A stretch of DNA of 64,000 nucleotides from Fidelibacterota bacterium. GTDB lineage: Bacteria > Fidelibacterota > Fidelibacteria > Fidelibacterales > Fidelibacteraceae. This document shows, piece by piece, positions 53,946 to 62,283 of the stretch. The stretch is from contig JASGMP010000002.1 of assembly GCA_030156395.1 (NCBI GenBank), positions 1 through 64,000 on the forward strand, in the 5' to 3' direction. A program made the position numbers and the translations under genes. Numbering within the stretch: the stretch's first letter is position 1; each line of letters opens with the position of its first letter. Under the pieces are notes generated by a model. That model saw nothing but the letters and a program-made list of their open reading frames with translations. It searched no databases and had not been told where the DNA came from.

Positions 53946-54670
53946 TACAATCCTAACATAAGTCCCAGATGAATACCCGGTGAATAGACAGACATTTCCA
54001 CGCCATCCCCAAGGGGAATATGTCCGTTGATGGTCCATCCGGACTGTGGATAGCGGCTCACCAGCAAGGAAGTGGACATTTCAAAACCCAGACGATCCAT
54101 GATACGGTATTTTAGGGAGATATATGGTTTAAGACAGGCGCGGATTCCTGAATCCATTGTCGTACATGTCAGAGGGCTTATCCGGGCATCTGCCAGTTCA
54201 TTCCAGGCGGGAACCCTTTTTACGGCGGAGTAATGGATCCGGAAACGATTCAGTCCGAAACTTCCCCCCACCAATACTTCAAAACGCCGTCCTGCAGGCA
54301 CGCCCCATTCAACAAAAGCGGCGACACCAGCCAGATCGGCACCGGCAAAAAGTGAGGTGTCCTGGGCCATACCCGAAAAATTTTTTTCACCGCCAAATAC
54401 CTCCACACCCAGCGAGGTATTCCCCACAAAGTGCAGATATCCTTCCACACCGTGTAAAATCCAGATCCCTGTCAAATCCTCACCGGTCCAGCTTGTATTT
54501 CCGCCGCGATACATATCCGGCAAATTCTGAAAACCCTCTCCACGAAGATTTAAAATGGAGGGGATATAGGAAATACCTCCCTCAAAAACATTCCCTTCAT
54601 CGGCAGGCAAATAGCGAAAAAAAATGAGCACAATACTTAAGATATAGAAGAAATCACGCAGTGCTTTCAC
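53945..54670 (-). CDS. Putative outer-membrane beta-barrel protein (pair member 1)
   Basis: 241 residues. Signal or anchor about 5-22 (FFYILSIVLIFFRYLPA). Strand-rich body beginning EGGISYIPSILNLRGEGF and repeating patterns such as GRRFEVLVGGSFGLNRFRIHY and PYISLKYRIMDRLGFEMSTSLLV; the C-terminus is GIHLGLMLGL. The next gene opens with a similar GGxxYxPxL block after the signal, consistent with duplication. No known family. Divergent from the giant surface protein at 54859, with which it may work, but only position suggests this. Confidence 0.6.
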   Translation of the reverse strand: MKALRDFFYILSIVLIFFRYLPADEGNVFEGGISYIPSILNLRGEGFQNLPDMYRGGNTSWTGEDLTGIWILHGVEGYLHFVGNTSLGVEVFGGEKNFSGMAQDTSLFAGADLAGVAAFVEWGVPAGRRFEVLVGGSFGLNRFRIHYSAVKRVPAWNELADARISPLTCTTMDSGIRACLKPYISLKYRIMDRLGFEMSTSLLVSRYPQSGWTINGHIPLGDGVEMSVYSPGIHLGLMLGL

Positions 54671-54858
54671 GGATCATTCCAATCAATTATTCATGGACAT
54701 ATTAAATTTAGCGGGATAAACGGCCATATATCAATATAAATTCTTGTGACCATCTGCGATTTTCCTTGATTTTCAAGGGGTGTGAGCCTACATTTATAAG
54801 GTTGAATATATTTCGGTTAAATATCAATCTTCATTAAGCTATACCTGAGTGGAAGCCT

Positions 54859-57800
54859 ATGAAACAAACCCTGATGGTTCTTTTGCTTACACTTGCTCTT
54901 GTGAGCAGTGTTGTTGCTTCTCCGGTATGGAAAATCCCCATCAACGGCAGTTCGGTGGACAAATGGGAAATTATTGAAAGCCTAAGTGACGACCAATCAC
55001 TTGTCACGGCTGTGTTACTCTCTCCGGCTTCCCGATTTAGGGGAAAATCCACCCTGATAGTCTATCATTTGGACGAGCAAACCGGTGTAACAGAAATCTG
55101 GCGTACGGCATATCCCGATGATCGGCAGGGAATGTTCAGTGATTTTGCCATAACCGATTTGAACGAAAATGGTCGACCCGAAATATGTCTCCTACTGAAT
55201 AACGATGTGGTTCCCCGTGGAATGGATGAAGCAGACTGGTTTCGGGTGTTTGAATGGACGGGTGATGCTTTTCCCAATACGCCCACAAGCCTCGTATCCC
55301 TCAGGGTGGACCGGTTTACTCGGGCTCAGCCGGTAAAAATCGTACCCGGTCATTATACCACCTCCGATGAGACCGAACTGGCCATTTTATTTCGTGGATC
55401 ACTCCGTAAGATTTTTATTTTAAGAGAAAACGGAGGTATACAAAATAAGGACTGGTCTCTAGGTCCAGAAATCAGTTCGGGAGATTTCCTGTCAGAAGCA
55501 GGAAAACTCGATTTTTCTGTGGTTTACTGGGATCGGAAACCTCTGGCGGATATCATATTCACCATGCAAAATATTTCTGATAAGTCCTATGATTTCACCC
55601 TGGTGACCCTTCAGAATGGAAAAAGTATTGAAAAAGCCCGGTTAAGTACAGCAGGTAAATCTTTTCCCGCCCAATCTCTTCGGTTTGAAACACTGAAACC
55701 TTTTCCGGACAGTCGTGAAGATGTGTTACTGATCAATGAACAAAACCGGGGTGCCCTGATTAGAAACGATACGGAAAAAGGGCTTGTCTTTTTACCTTTG
55801 GATATGAAGGGTCCCCTGACCCGGATGGATACAGACGGCCGGTCCCTACTTACCTTTTATCGCGATTCGGTCCATGTGTTTAAAAAGGACCGTGAAACGG
55901 GACAATATATACTCCGAAGATCGCAACATATCTCTTTTGAACCGACAGAGGGCTATGCATATGCTCCTGCTCAGAGCCGGATTTTTGCCGCCGGGACAGA
56001 TGCAGCGAATCGTGTGTTGACATTGAGTCCTCTGGTTTCTGAAATACCCGATGAAGAAATTATTGGGATGGTAGACAGGGAAAATATGTTGGTGGAACTG
56101 AAATCCCTTTTGGATACAAGTAAAAACAAGCCGCAGAATGTGGGCCTTCAGAAAACAGATTGGGGGGATTCCCTGGTGATCATCCCCGCTGAAACACCGG
56201 ATACAGATATCATGACCCGGGTCCGAAATCGCCGTATGGCTTTTGACGCCATCCTGGAACCCGGTGAGATCTTTTCAAGAACCGTCGCGCTGGATCAGCT
56301 GGATCCCGGCTCTTTAAATCTGGAATGGATTGCTCCTGAAGGAGCTGTATACAATCTCAGGACCGGCCTTATTACCTGGAAAATCATGCCGGAACAACTG
56401 GATTCCCATGCCATCTATCTTTCAATCAGTGATAAAAAAGATACCAGCCGCACCATCTGGTCCGTCTATGTAAACGATCCGGTAAAAATTGTAAACAAGG
56501 AGCGGCTTTTAACAACCCCGGTGAACAAAACCTTTTCTTTCCAAGTGGAACTCCGTGACAATAATTCAAATCCTGAATTTCAATTTGAATTAAAGGGGCT
56601 TGAAAAGGGGTTCATCACGAAAAAGGGCATGGTACACTGGACTCCCGGGTTGGATAACCTGGATGAAAACATCGCAACTGTCCACGTAACAGATGGCTTT
56701 TCCATTGATTCGGCACGTTTTATGATTTATGTCAATGATCCGGTAGAAATTGTTTCATCCCCCACCTCCGTGGTGTTACCGGTTCAGAAGCCCTGGGTTT
56801 ACCCGGTAGCCGTTCAGGATCGCAATCAAGCCAATCTGTATGAATTTACTTTTGATAGACCAGTCACTATAAAACCGGAGCAAATTTTATCTAAAGAGGC
56901 ACTTTCAGTGGCACGTGAAGGGGAACCGGATCGTTATGTGAATGTCCGCCCGGTAATTGAAAATATCACTTACTATGGAAAAAACCTGCTGGTAACCCTG
57001 ACAGGAAATGAGGAAAAGGAAAAGATAACCCTGGGAGAGATTCTGGCAGGATGTTTGGAGCGTCCGGTACAAAATCTACCTCCTTACACCGTCCGTCAGG
57101 TGAAAAGTGTCCGGTTTACCCTGGATAACAACGCCCCTAAGGGAATGGAGATATCCCCTGAAGGGCTTATCAAATGGGTACCGGATATAAGTCAGCTGGA
57201 CAGCCATCAGGTTATTGTGACTGCCAGTGATGATTTGTCATCAGATGAACAGCAATTAAAACTGTACGTCAACAGTCCGCCGAAGATTGTATCCGAGCCT
57301 ATGGATAAAATTCTCATGCCCGGAGATATGTTTGGATACACATGCAAGGTGGTAGATAAAAATACCGATGCCCGCATCCGATTTTCCATCGGCAGGCAAT
57401 CCCCCCCGGCACATGTGGACAGCCTGGGACGTGTTGTGTGGAGTGTAGGTGAAGACGATTATGATTACCATCAATTGACGGTCATCGCCCATGACGGGTT
57501 TGCGGCCGATTCCATCCGGATAATGTTGTATGTAAATGACCCGGTCCGGATAATCCCACCTCCGTCGCTGGTGGCTTTTACAGACAGCCTTTGGACATAT
57601 CCTCTGCAATATGAAGACAAAAATGCCACCCATTTGTACCGCATCCAGGTAGAACATGAAGATGAATTTTCCCAGATAGACCGTCAGATAAAAACCTTTC
57701 TCCGCAGACAATCGGTACCGGTGATGCAGTCGAGCCAGAAAGACACGGAAACGGTGGATGTCCGACCCGCTGTCCGGCATCTATACCATGCAGGACCTGA

Positions 57801-58701
57801 TCTTTTTGTGGAAGTGAATCCCGAATATGCGGGAAAAATATCCCTTCGGGAAATTTTTGCCGGTATTTTGGGAAAACCCGTGGAATATCTGCCCCTTCAT
57901 AAAATCTGGCGGGATAAAACGGTGGAATTTGTTCTGATTGAGGGTCCGGAAGGGCTCGGCGTGAGTGCTGAGGGAGAACTCCGGTGGACACCAAAATCAT
58001 TTCAATTCGGGACCTATCCCGTGACAGTCCGTGCGACTGATGCCATTGTTTCTGATACCCTCACGTTCCAGGTCTACGTGAACAGTCCGCCACACATCGT
58101 ATCCGTCCCTGAAAACATTGTCCATCACGGAGATATATGGCAGTATCCCGTTGAAATTGAGGATTTAAACGCCGAACAGGAGATGGAACTCCGCCTGGTT
58201 TCCGCGCCCAAAGGGGTAAAGCTTTATCCTTCCACAAAAACCATTATGTGGTCACCCGATATCAGCCAAAAAGGATTCTGGCCTGTTGAGATCGAAGTCA
58301 GTGACGGATATCAGACAGACCGCCAGTCCTTTAAGGTGTTTGTCAACATTCCACCTGAAATTACATCCAAACCCATTCTGGTGGCTTTGACAGGATATGA
58401 TTATTCCTATCAAATCACCGCTGAGGATCTGAACGGGGACAAAGTCCGGTATAAAGCTGTCAAGATGCCCCGTTGGGCTGAATTGAACGAACAGACGGGG
58501 TTAATCACGTGGAAACCCCGGAATAGCGAGCGGGGTATGAACACATTCCGGATTGAGTGTATCGATGCCCATCAAAAAGCGACTATCCATGAATTTGATG
58601 TACAGGTTTTTGAGGATCCCTCCTCCAAAAAATTCAGTATTGCCATCTTTCCCCTGATGATCACCTTTACCGGTATTATCGTTGTGGCGGTACTCTTATA
58701 A
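54859..58701 (+). CDS. Giant surface protein: FG-GAP-like head, five-part Ig/cadherin-like repeat region, C-terminal membrane helix
   Basis: 1280 residues. Signal peptide 1-21. Residues about 40-460 contain propeller-like text with a calcium-loop motif (TDLNENGRPEI) as in FG-GAP/VCBS proteins. From about 450 there are Ig-type putative modules joined at the recurring junction Y/F-V-N-D/S/I-P (residues 536, 624, 803, 891, 1073, 1161). Spacings are 88, 179, 88, 182 and 88: short modules alternate with long ones carrying an extra ~90-residue insert with VRPxI, KIxLxEIxAGxLxxPVxxLP. A final helix (about 1260-1280) ends in LL, suggesting membrane anchoring at the C-terminus. Likely adhesion or envelope assembly. 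The gene stands alone, with a terminator-like hairpin downstream. Confidence 0.8.
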   Translation: MKQTLMVLLLTLALVSSVVASPVWKIPINGSSVDKWEIIESLSDDQSLVTAVLLSPASRFRGKSTLIVYHLDEQTGVTEIWRTAYPDDRQGMFSDFAITDLNENGRPEICLLLNNDVVPRGMDEADWFRVFEWTGDAFPNTPTSLVSLRVDRFTRAQPVKIVPGHYTTSDETELAILFRGSLRKIFILRENGGIQNKDWSLGPEISSGDFLSEAGKLDFSVVYWDRKPLADIIFTMQNISDKSYDFTLVTLQNGKSIEKARLSTAGKSFPAQSLRFETLKPFPDSREDVLLINEQNRGALIRNDTEKGLVFLPLDMKGPLTRMDTDGRSLLTFYRDSVHVFKKDRETGQYILRRSQHISFEPTEGYAYAPAQSRIFAAGTDAANRVLTLSPLVSEIPDEEIIGMVDRENMLVELKSLLDTSKNKPQNVGLQKTDWGDSLVIIPAETPDTDIMTRVRNRRMAFDAILEPGEIFSRTVALDQLDPGSLNLEWIAPEGAVYNLRTGLITWKIMPEQLDSHAIYLSISDKKDTSRTIWSVYVNDPVKIVNKERLLTTPVNKTFSFQVELRDNNSNPEFQFELKGLEKGFITKKGMVHWTPGLDNLDENIATVHVTDGFSIDSARFMIYVNDPVEIVSSPTSVVLPVQKPWVYPVAVQDRNQANLYEFTFDRPVTIKPEQILSKEALSVAREGEPDRYVNVRPVIENITYYGKNLLVTLTGNEEKEKITLGEILAGCLERPVQNLPPYTVRQVKSVRFTLDNNAPKGMEISPEGLIKWVPDISQLDSHQVIVTASDDLSSDEQQLKLYVNSPPKIVSEPMDKILMPGDMFGYTCKVVDKNTDARIRFSIGRQSPPAHVDSLGRVVWSVGEDDYDYHQLTVIAHDGFAADSIRIMLYVNDPVRIIPPPSLVAFTDSLWTYPLQYEDKNATHLYRIQVEHEDEFSQIDRQIKTFLRRQSVPVMQSSQKDTETVDVRPAVRHLYHAGPDLFVEVNPEYAGKISLREIFAGILGKPVEYLPLHKIWRDKTVEFVLIEGPEGLGVSAEGELRWTPKSFQFGTYPVTVRATDAIVSDTLTFQVYVNSPPHIVSVPENIVHHGDIWQYPVEIEDLNAEQEMELRLVSAPKGVKLYPSTKTIMWSPDISQKGFWPVEIEVSDGYQTDRQSFKVFVNIPPEITSKPILVALTGYDYSYQITAEDLNGDKVRYKAVKMPRWAELNEQTGLITWKPRNSERGMNTFRIECIDAHQKATIHEFDVQVFEDPSSKKFSIAIFPLMITFTGIIVVAVLL

Positions 58702-58726
58702 TCTATAAAACTATCCTCCTTTTATC

Positions 58727-58766
58727 CCTCAGCTCATGAAAAGCCATGAAGCTGAAGGTTTGTTTT
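58727..58766 (+). terminator. Terminator-like hairpin after the giant surface-protein gene
   Basis: CCTCAGCT-CATG-AAAAGC-CATG-A-AGCTGAAGG forms a stem with one bulge (58728-58758), followed by TTTGTTTT. Starts 26 bases after the stop. Confidence 0.65.
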
Positions 58767-58817
58767 ATTAAATTTTAAAGTTTTAAACATGACTGGAATT
58801 CATGAAAGGAGAGACCT

Positions 58818-59612
58818 TTGAATATTCTTGTGTGCATCAAGCAGGTTCCCGGAACAACTGAGGTGGATTTAGATGAAAAGACCGGTGTTTTAAAGCGGGA
58901 CGGCATTGATTCCAAAATGAATCCATACGATTTATATGCCATTGAAACAGCCCTGAAGATCCGGGAAACACAGGGAGGAAAAATAAAAGTTTTAAGTATG
59001 GGACCTCCGCAAGCAGCCCAGGTTATCCGTGAAGCCTATATGATGGGTGTGGACGAAGGGGCTTTATTAACAGACCCAAAATTTGCAGGAGCTGATGTGC
59101 TTGCTACGGCCTATACCCTTTCTCAGGGAATCCGGAAAATGGGGGATTTCGATTTGCTTCTCTGCGGTAAAATGACAACGGACGGGGACACGGCCCAAGT
59201 GGGTCCGGAAATTGCCGAATTCTTACAAATCCCCCATGTATCCAATGTCCGGAAAATTCTTTCTATGGATGAAAAGGCTATTACTGTTGAAATGGACATG
59301 CCCGAAACAGTCGAAATTCAGGAAGTTTTGTTTCCCTGTCTCATCACGGTGGAAAAAGACATTTATACACCCAGGCTCCCCTCCTTTAAGTTAAAATTGA
59401 AAACGCAGACGAAGGAAATTCCCCATATCACTCTCCAAGATTTGGAAGACCAGGATATATATCATTATGGGCTAAACGGTTCGCCCACACAGGTTCTGAA
59501 GATCTTTCCTCCACCCAAAAAAGAGGTGAGTGAAGTATGGACAGGAACCGGTGAGGAACTGGCAAGACGATTGGCGGAAAAACTTAAAGAACTGAAATTT
59601 ATTCGGGAGTAA
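58818..59612 (+). CDS. etfB: Electron-transfer flavoprotein beta subunit (LctB-like)
   Basis: 264 residues from a TTG at 58818 with AAAGGAG upstream. ETF-beta features: NILVCIKQVPGTTEVD, RDGIDSKMNPYDLYAIETALKI, GGKIKVLSMGPPQA, DLLLCGKMTTDGDTAQVGPEIAEFL and a C-terminal arm with KLKELKFIRE. Binds FAD with the alpha chain; in bifurcating ETFs the beta chain's FAD accepts electrons from NADH. The genes etfB-etfA-dehydrogenase follow one another with 2 bases between etfB and etfA. Confidence 0.93.
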   Translation: MNILVCIKQVPGTTEVDLDEKTGVLKRDGIDSKMNPYDLYAIETALKIRETQGGKIKVLSMGPPQAAQVIREAYMMGVDEGALLTDPKFAGADVLATAYTLSQGIRKMGDFDLLLCGKMTTDGDTAQVGPEIAEFLQIPHVSNVRKILSMDEKAITVEMDMPETVEIQEVLFPCLITVEKDIYTPRLPSFKLKLKTQTKEIPHITLQDLEDQDIYHYGLNGSPTQVLKIFPPPKKEVSEVWTGTGEELARRLAEKLKELKFIRE

Positions 59613-59614
59613 TC

Positions 59615-60823
59615 ATGGCAAAAATCATCATACATCAGGAGAACATCAAAAATCCCGAAGAGCTAGTAGACGTATGTCCATTCAATGCCATTGAATACAC
59701 AAACGAGTATTTGAGTATCAATGCCGCCTGCAAGATGTGCAAGATTTGTGTTAAAAAATATCCAGATGTCTTTGAATATGTAGAAGAAGAACAGCCCCAG
59801 GTAGACAAATCGGCCTGGCGGGGCATTGCCGTCTACGCAGATCATGTGGAGGGAGACATTCATCCCGTCACGTTTGAACTTTTAGGAAAAGCCAGGGAAA
59901 TGGCAGCAAAAATCGGCCATCCCATATACTGTCTGATGATGGGAGACCACATTTCAGACAAGGCAGAGGAACTCCGGCATTACGGTGCCGATAAAATATT
60001 TGTTTATGATAAACCGGAGCTCAAAGACTTTCGGATTGAGCCTTATACCGCTGTTTTTGAGGATTTCATCAACAAAGTTCGGCCTTCCATCGTTTTGGTG
60101 GGCGGAACCACAGTGGGGCGGTCTTTGGCGCCTCGGACAGCTGCAAGGTTCCGGACGGGACTCACGGCGGACTGTACCATTCTGGATGTCCAGGACAACA
60201 CCGATTTGGATCAGATACGGCCTGCCTTTGGCGGTAACATCATGGCTCATATCCATACACCGAATCACCGGCCTCAGTTTGCCACAGTCCGGTATAAAAT
60301 ATTTGACGCACCGGAACGAACGGAAAATCCTTCGGGTGAATTGGTGATAGAGGATATTCCATCCCAACGCCTGAAGAGCCGTATCCGGGTCCTGGAAGTC
60401 CGAAAAAAAGACAAAGTTCAGTCTATCGAAGATGCCGAAGTCATTGTTGTTGCCGGTAAAGGGGTTAAAAAAGAGGCCGATTTATCCATGATTCGTGAAC
60501 TGGCAGACCGGTTAGGCGGCATGATGGCCACCACGCGGCCCCTGATTGAAGCCGGCTGGACAGACCCCCGGACCCAAATCGGCCTAAGCGGGCGGACAGT
60601 AAAACCCAAACTCATTATTACATGTGGTGTTTCCGGATCGGTCCAATTTGTCGCCGGCATGAACAACTCAGAAAATATCATCGCCATCAATACAGATCCG
60701 AAAGCAACCATCTTCGATATTGCCCATTATGCCATTATCGGGGATATCTATGAAGTCATTCCCGCTTTATTGAAAAACCTGCCGGCCCCAGAAGGTCAGA
60801 CTCACAAAGGAGATCCATCATGA
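59615..60823 (+). CDS. etfA: Electron-transfer flavoprotein alpha subunit with N-terminal Fe-S domain (LctC-like)
   Basis: 402 residues. Residues 1-65 form a ferredoxin-like domain: CPFNAI (Cys21) and CKMCKIC (Cys39, 42, 45), four cysteines able to hold one [4Fe-4S] cluster; the last Cys is followed by VKKYP rather than the usual CP. Residues 68-230 are ETF alpha domain I ([24 protein letters not shown]). The FAD-binding domain II shows LAGKGV-type [53 protein letters not shown] and [14 protein letters not shown]. This N-terminal extension is typical of LctC/CarE-type ETFs. It overlaps the next gene by four bases. Confidence 0.94.
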   Translation: MAKIIIHQENIKNPEELVDVCPFNAIEYTNEYLSINAACKMCKICVKKYPDVFEYVEEEQPQVDKSAWRGIAVYADHVEGDIHPVTFELLGKAREMAAKIGHPIYCLMMGDHISDKAEELRHYGADKIFVYDKPELKDFRIEPYTAVFEDFINKVRPSIVLVGGTTVGRSLAPRTAARFRTGLTADCTILDVQDNTDLDQIRPAFGGNIMAHIHTPNHRPQFATVRYKIFDAPERTENPSGELVIEDIPSQRLKSRIRVLEVRKKDKVQSIEDAEVIVVAGKGVKKEADLSMIRELADRLGGMMATTRPLIEAGWTDPRTQIGLSGRTVKPKLIITCGVSGSVQFVAGMNNSENIIAINTDPKATIFDIAHYAIIGDIYEVIPALLKNLPAPEGQTHKGDPS

Positions 60824-62223
60824 GTATCACATATAAACGGATAGATGCTGAAGACATTGAATTTTTAAAATCGGTCTGTGACCCGGAACGGGTGATGACA
60901 GGTGAAGCAATTCATGAGGATTACAGTCACGACGAGCTGGCAAGCATACACCGTTATCCGGATGTGGTGGTGGAAGTGGAAAGCCGGGAAGAAGTTGCAG
61001 AGATTATGAAATACGCTTGGAAGAAGTGTATTCCCGTTACTCCGCGTGGACAAGGCACCGGATTAGTTGGGGCCGCCGTGCCGGTTAAAGGAGGTATACT
61101 TCTGAGCCTGGTGAGGATGAATAAAATCCTTGAACTGGATGAAGACAATCTGACCCTGACTGTTGAGCCGGGAGTTTTGCTGATGGAAATCTCAAAATAC
61201 GTGGAATCTCATGATCTTTTTTATCCTCCCGATCCTGCAGAAAAAAGTGCCACCATTGGAGGAAACATCAATACCAACGCCGGTGGAATGCGGGCTGTGA
61301 AATACGGAGTCACCCGGGATTTTATCCGGGGATTGGAAGTGGTGCTTCCCAACGGTGAAATAGTGGAAATGGGCGGAAAAATTGTAAAAGACAGCTCCGG
61401 TTACAGCTTGAAGAATTTAATCATTGGTTCCGAGGGAACCCTTGGAATTGTGACGGCTGCCACCCTGCGGCTATTACCTCTGCCCCGGATTGCCATCAGC
61501 CTGCTGATCCCCTTCCTAACCCTGGAATCAGCCATCGGAACTGTGCCAAAAATCATCAAATCCAAAAATATACCCACAGCCATCGAGTACATGGAGCGGC
61601 GGGTAATCCTGAATGCGGAAGATTATTTAGGGAAAAAATTTCCGGACGCCTCATCCGATGCCTATCTTCTGCTTACATTTGACGGAAATACCCGGGAAGA
61701 AGTGGAAAAACAATATGAAAAGGTCGCCCAAATCTGCCTGGATGCCGGAGCCCTGGATGTTTTCATTTCAGATACCCCGGAAAGACAGGATTCAATCTGG
61801 AGTGCCCGGGGTGCTTTTCTGGAAGCCATCAAGGCATCTACTACAGAAATGGATGAATGCGATGTAGTGGTTCCCCGAAAAAACGTCGCAACTTTTATCC
61901 GTTATACCCGCCAGATAGAAAAAGAGCTGGATATCCGCATTGCCAGTTTTGGACATGCCGGAGACGGGAATCTTCATGTCTATCTGCTGAAGGATGAGAT
62001 GGATGATGAAACCTACCGGAAAAAGCTGACAGCTGCCTTTGACCGGTTGTATAAAAAGGGTAAAGAACTGGGAGGACATGTATCGGGTGAACATGGTATT
62101 GGTTACGCCAAACGGGAATACCTGAGAAAAACAACCGGTGATACTTATATGCAACTTTTACGCAATATAAAAACAGCCTTTGACGCCAAAAACATCCTCA
62201 ATCCAGAAAAAATCTGCGATTAA
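60820..62223 (+). CDS. FAD-linked 2-hydroxyacid (probably lactate) dehydrogenase, LctD/GlcD family
   Basis: 467 residues. PCMH FAD domain about 40-215: [60 protein letters not shown] and [20 protein letters not shown]-terminal domain with [15 protein letters not shown] and [18 protein letters not shown]. Size and order (etfB, etfA, this) match the Acetobacterium woodii lctBCD genes, whose product couples lactate oxidation by NAD to ferredoxin oxidation. Glycolate, D-2-hydroxyglutarate or another 2-hydroxyacid are alternatives. ATGA overlap with etfA. No lactate permease follows. Confidence 0.86.
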   Translation: MSITYKRIDAEDIEFLKSVCDPERVMTGEAIHEDYSHDELASIHRYPDVVVEVESREEVAEIMKYAWKKCIPVTPRGQGTGLVGAAVPVKGGILLSLVRMNKILELDEDNLTLTVEPGVLLMEISKYVESHDLFYPPDPAEKSATIGGNINTNAGGMRAVKYGVTRDFIRGLEVVLPNGEIVEMGGKIVKDSSGYSLKNLIIGSEGTLGIVTAATLRLLPLPRIAISLLIPFLTLESAIGTVPKIIKSKNIPTAIEYMERRVILNAEDYLGKKFPDASSDAYLLLTFDGNTREEVEKQYEKVAQICLDAGALDVFISDTPERQDSIWSARGAFLEAIKASTTEMDECDVVVPRKNVATFIRYTRQIEKELDIRIASFGHAGDGNLHVYLLKDEMDDETYRKKLTAAFDRLYKKGKELGGHVSGEHGIGYAKREYLRKTTGDTYMQLLRNIKTAFDAKNILNPEKICD

Positions 62224-62228
62224 CAACA

Positions 62229-62254
62229 GAGAGACACAGGTACCTGTGTCTCTC
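62229..62254. repeat. 26-base perfect palindrome between convergent genes
   Basis: Arms GAGAGACACAGGT and its exact complement meet with no spacer, six bases after the dehydrogenase stop and 30 before the transporter stop. It has no T tract on the plus strand. It can form a strong RNA hairpin in both transcripts or a DNA cruciform/protein site. Confidence 0.8.
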
Positions 62255-62283
62255 CAAACCTTCAGCAACATTTAACTAAACGT

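Noticed and set aside
62229-62254. LldR-type lactate operator
   Set aside because: It lies at the 3' ends of convergent genes, not at a promoter.
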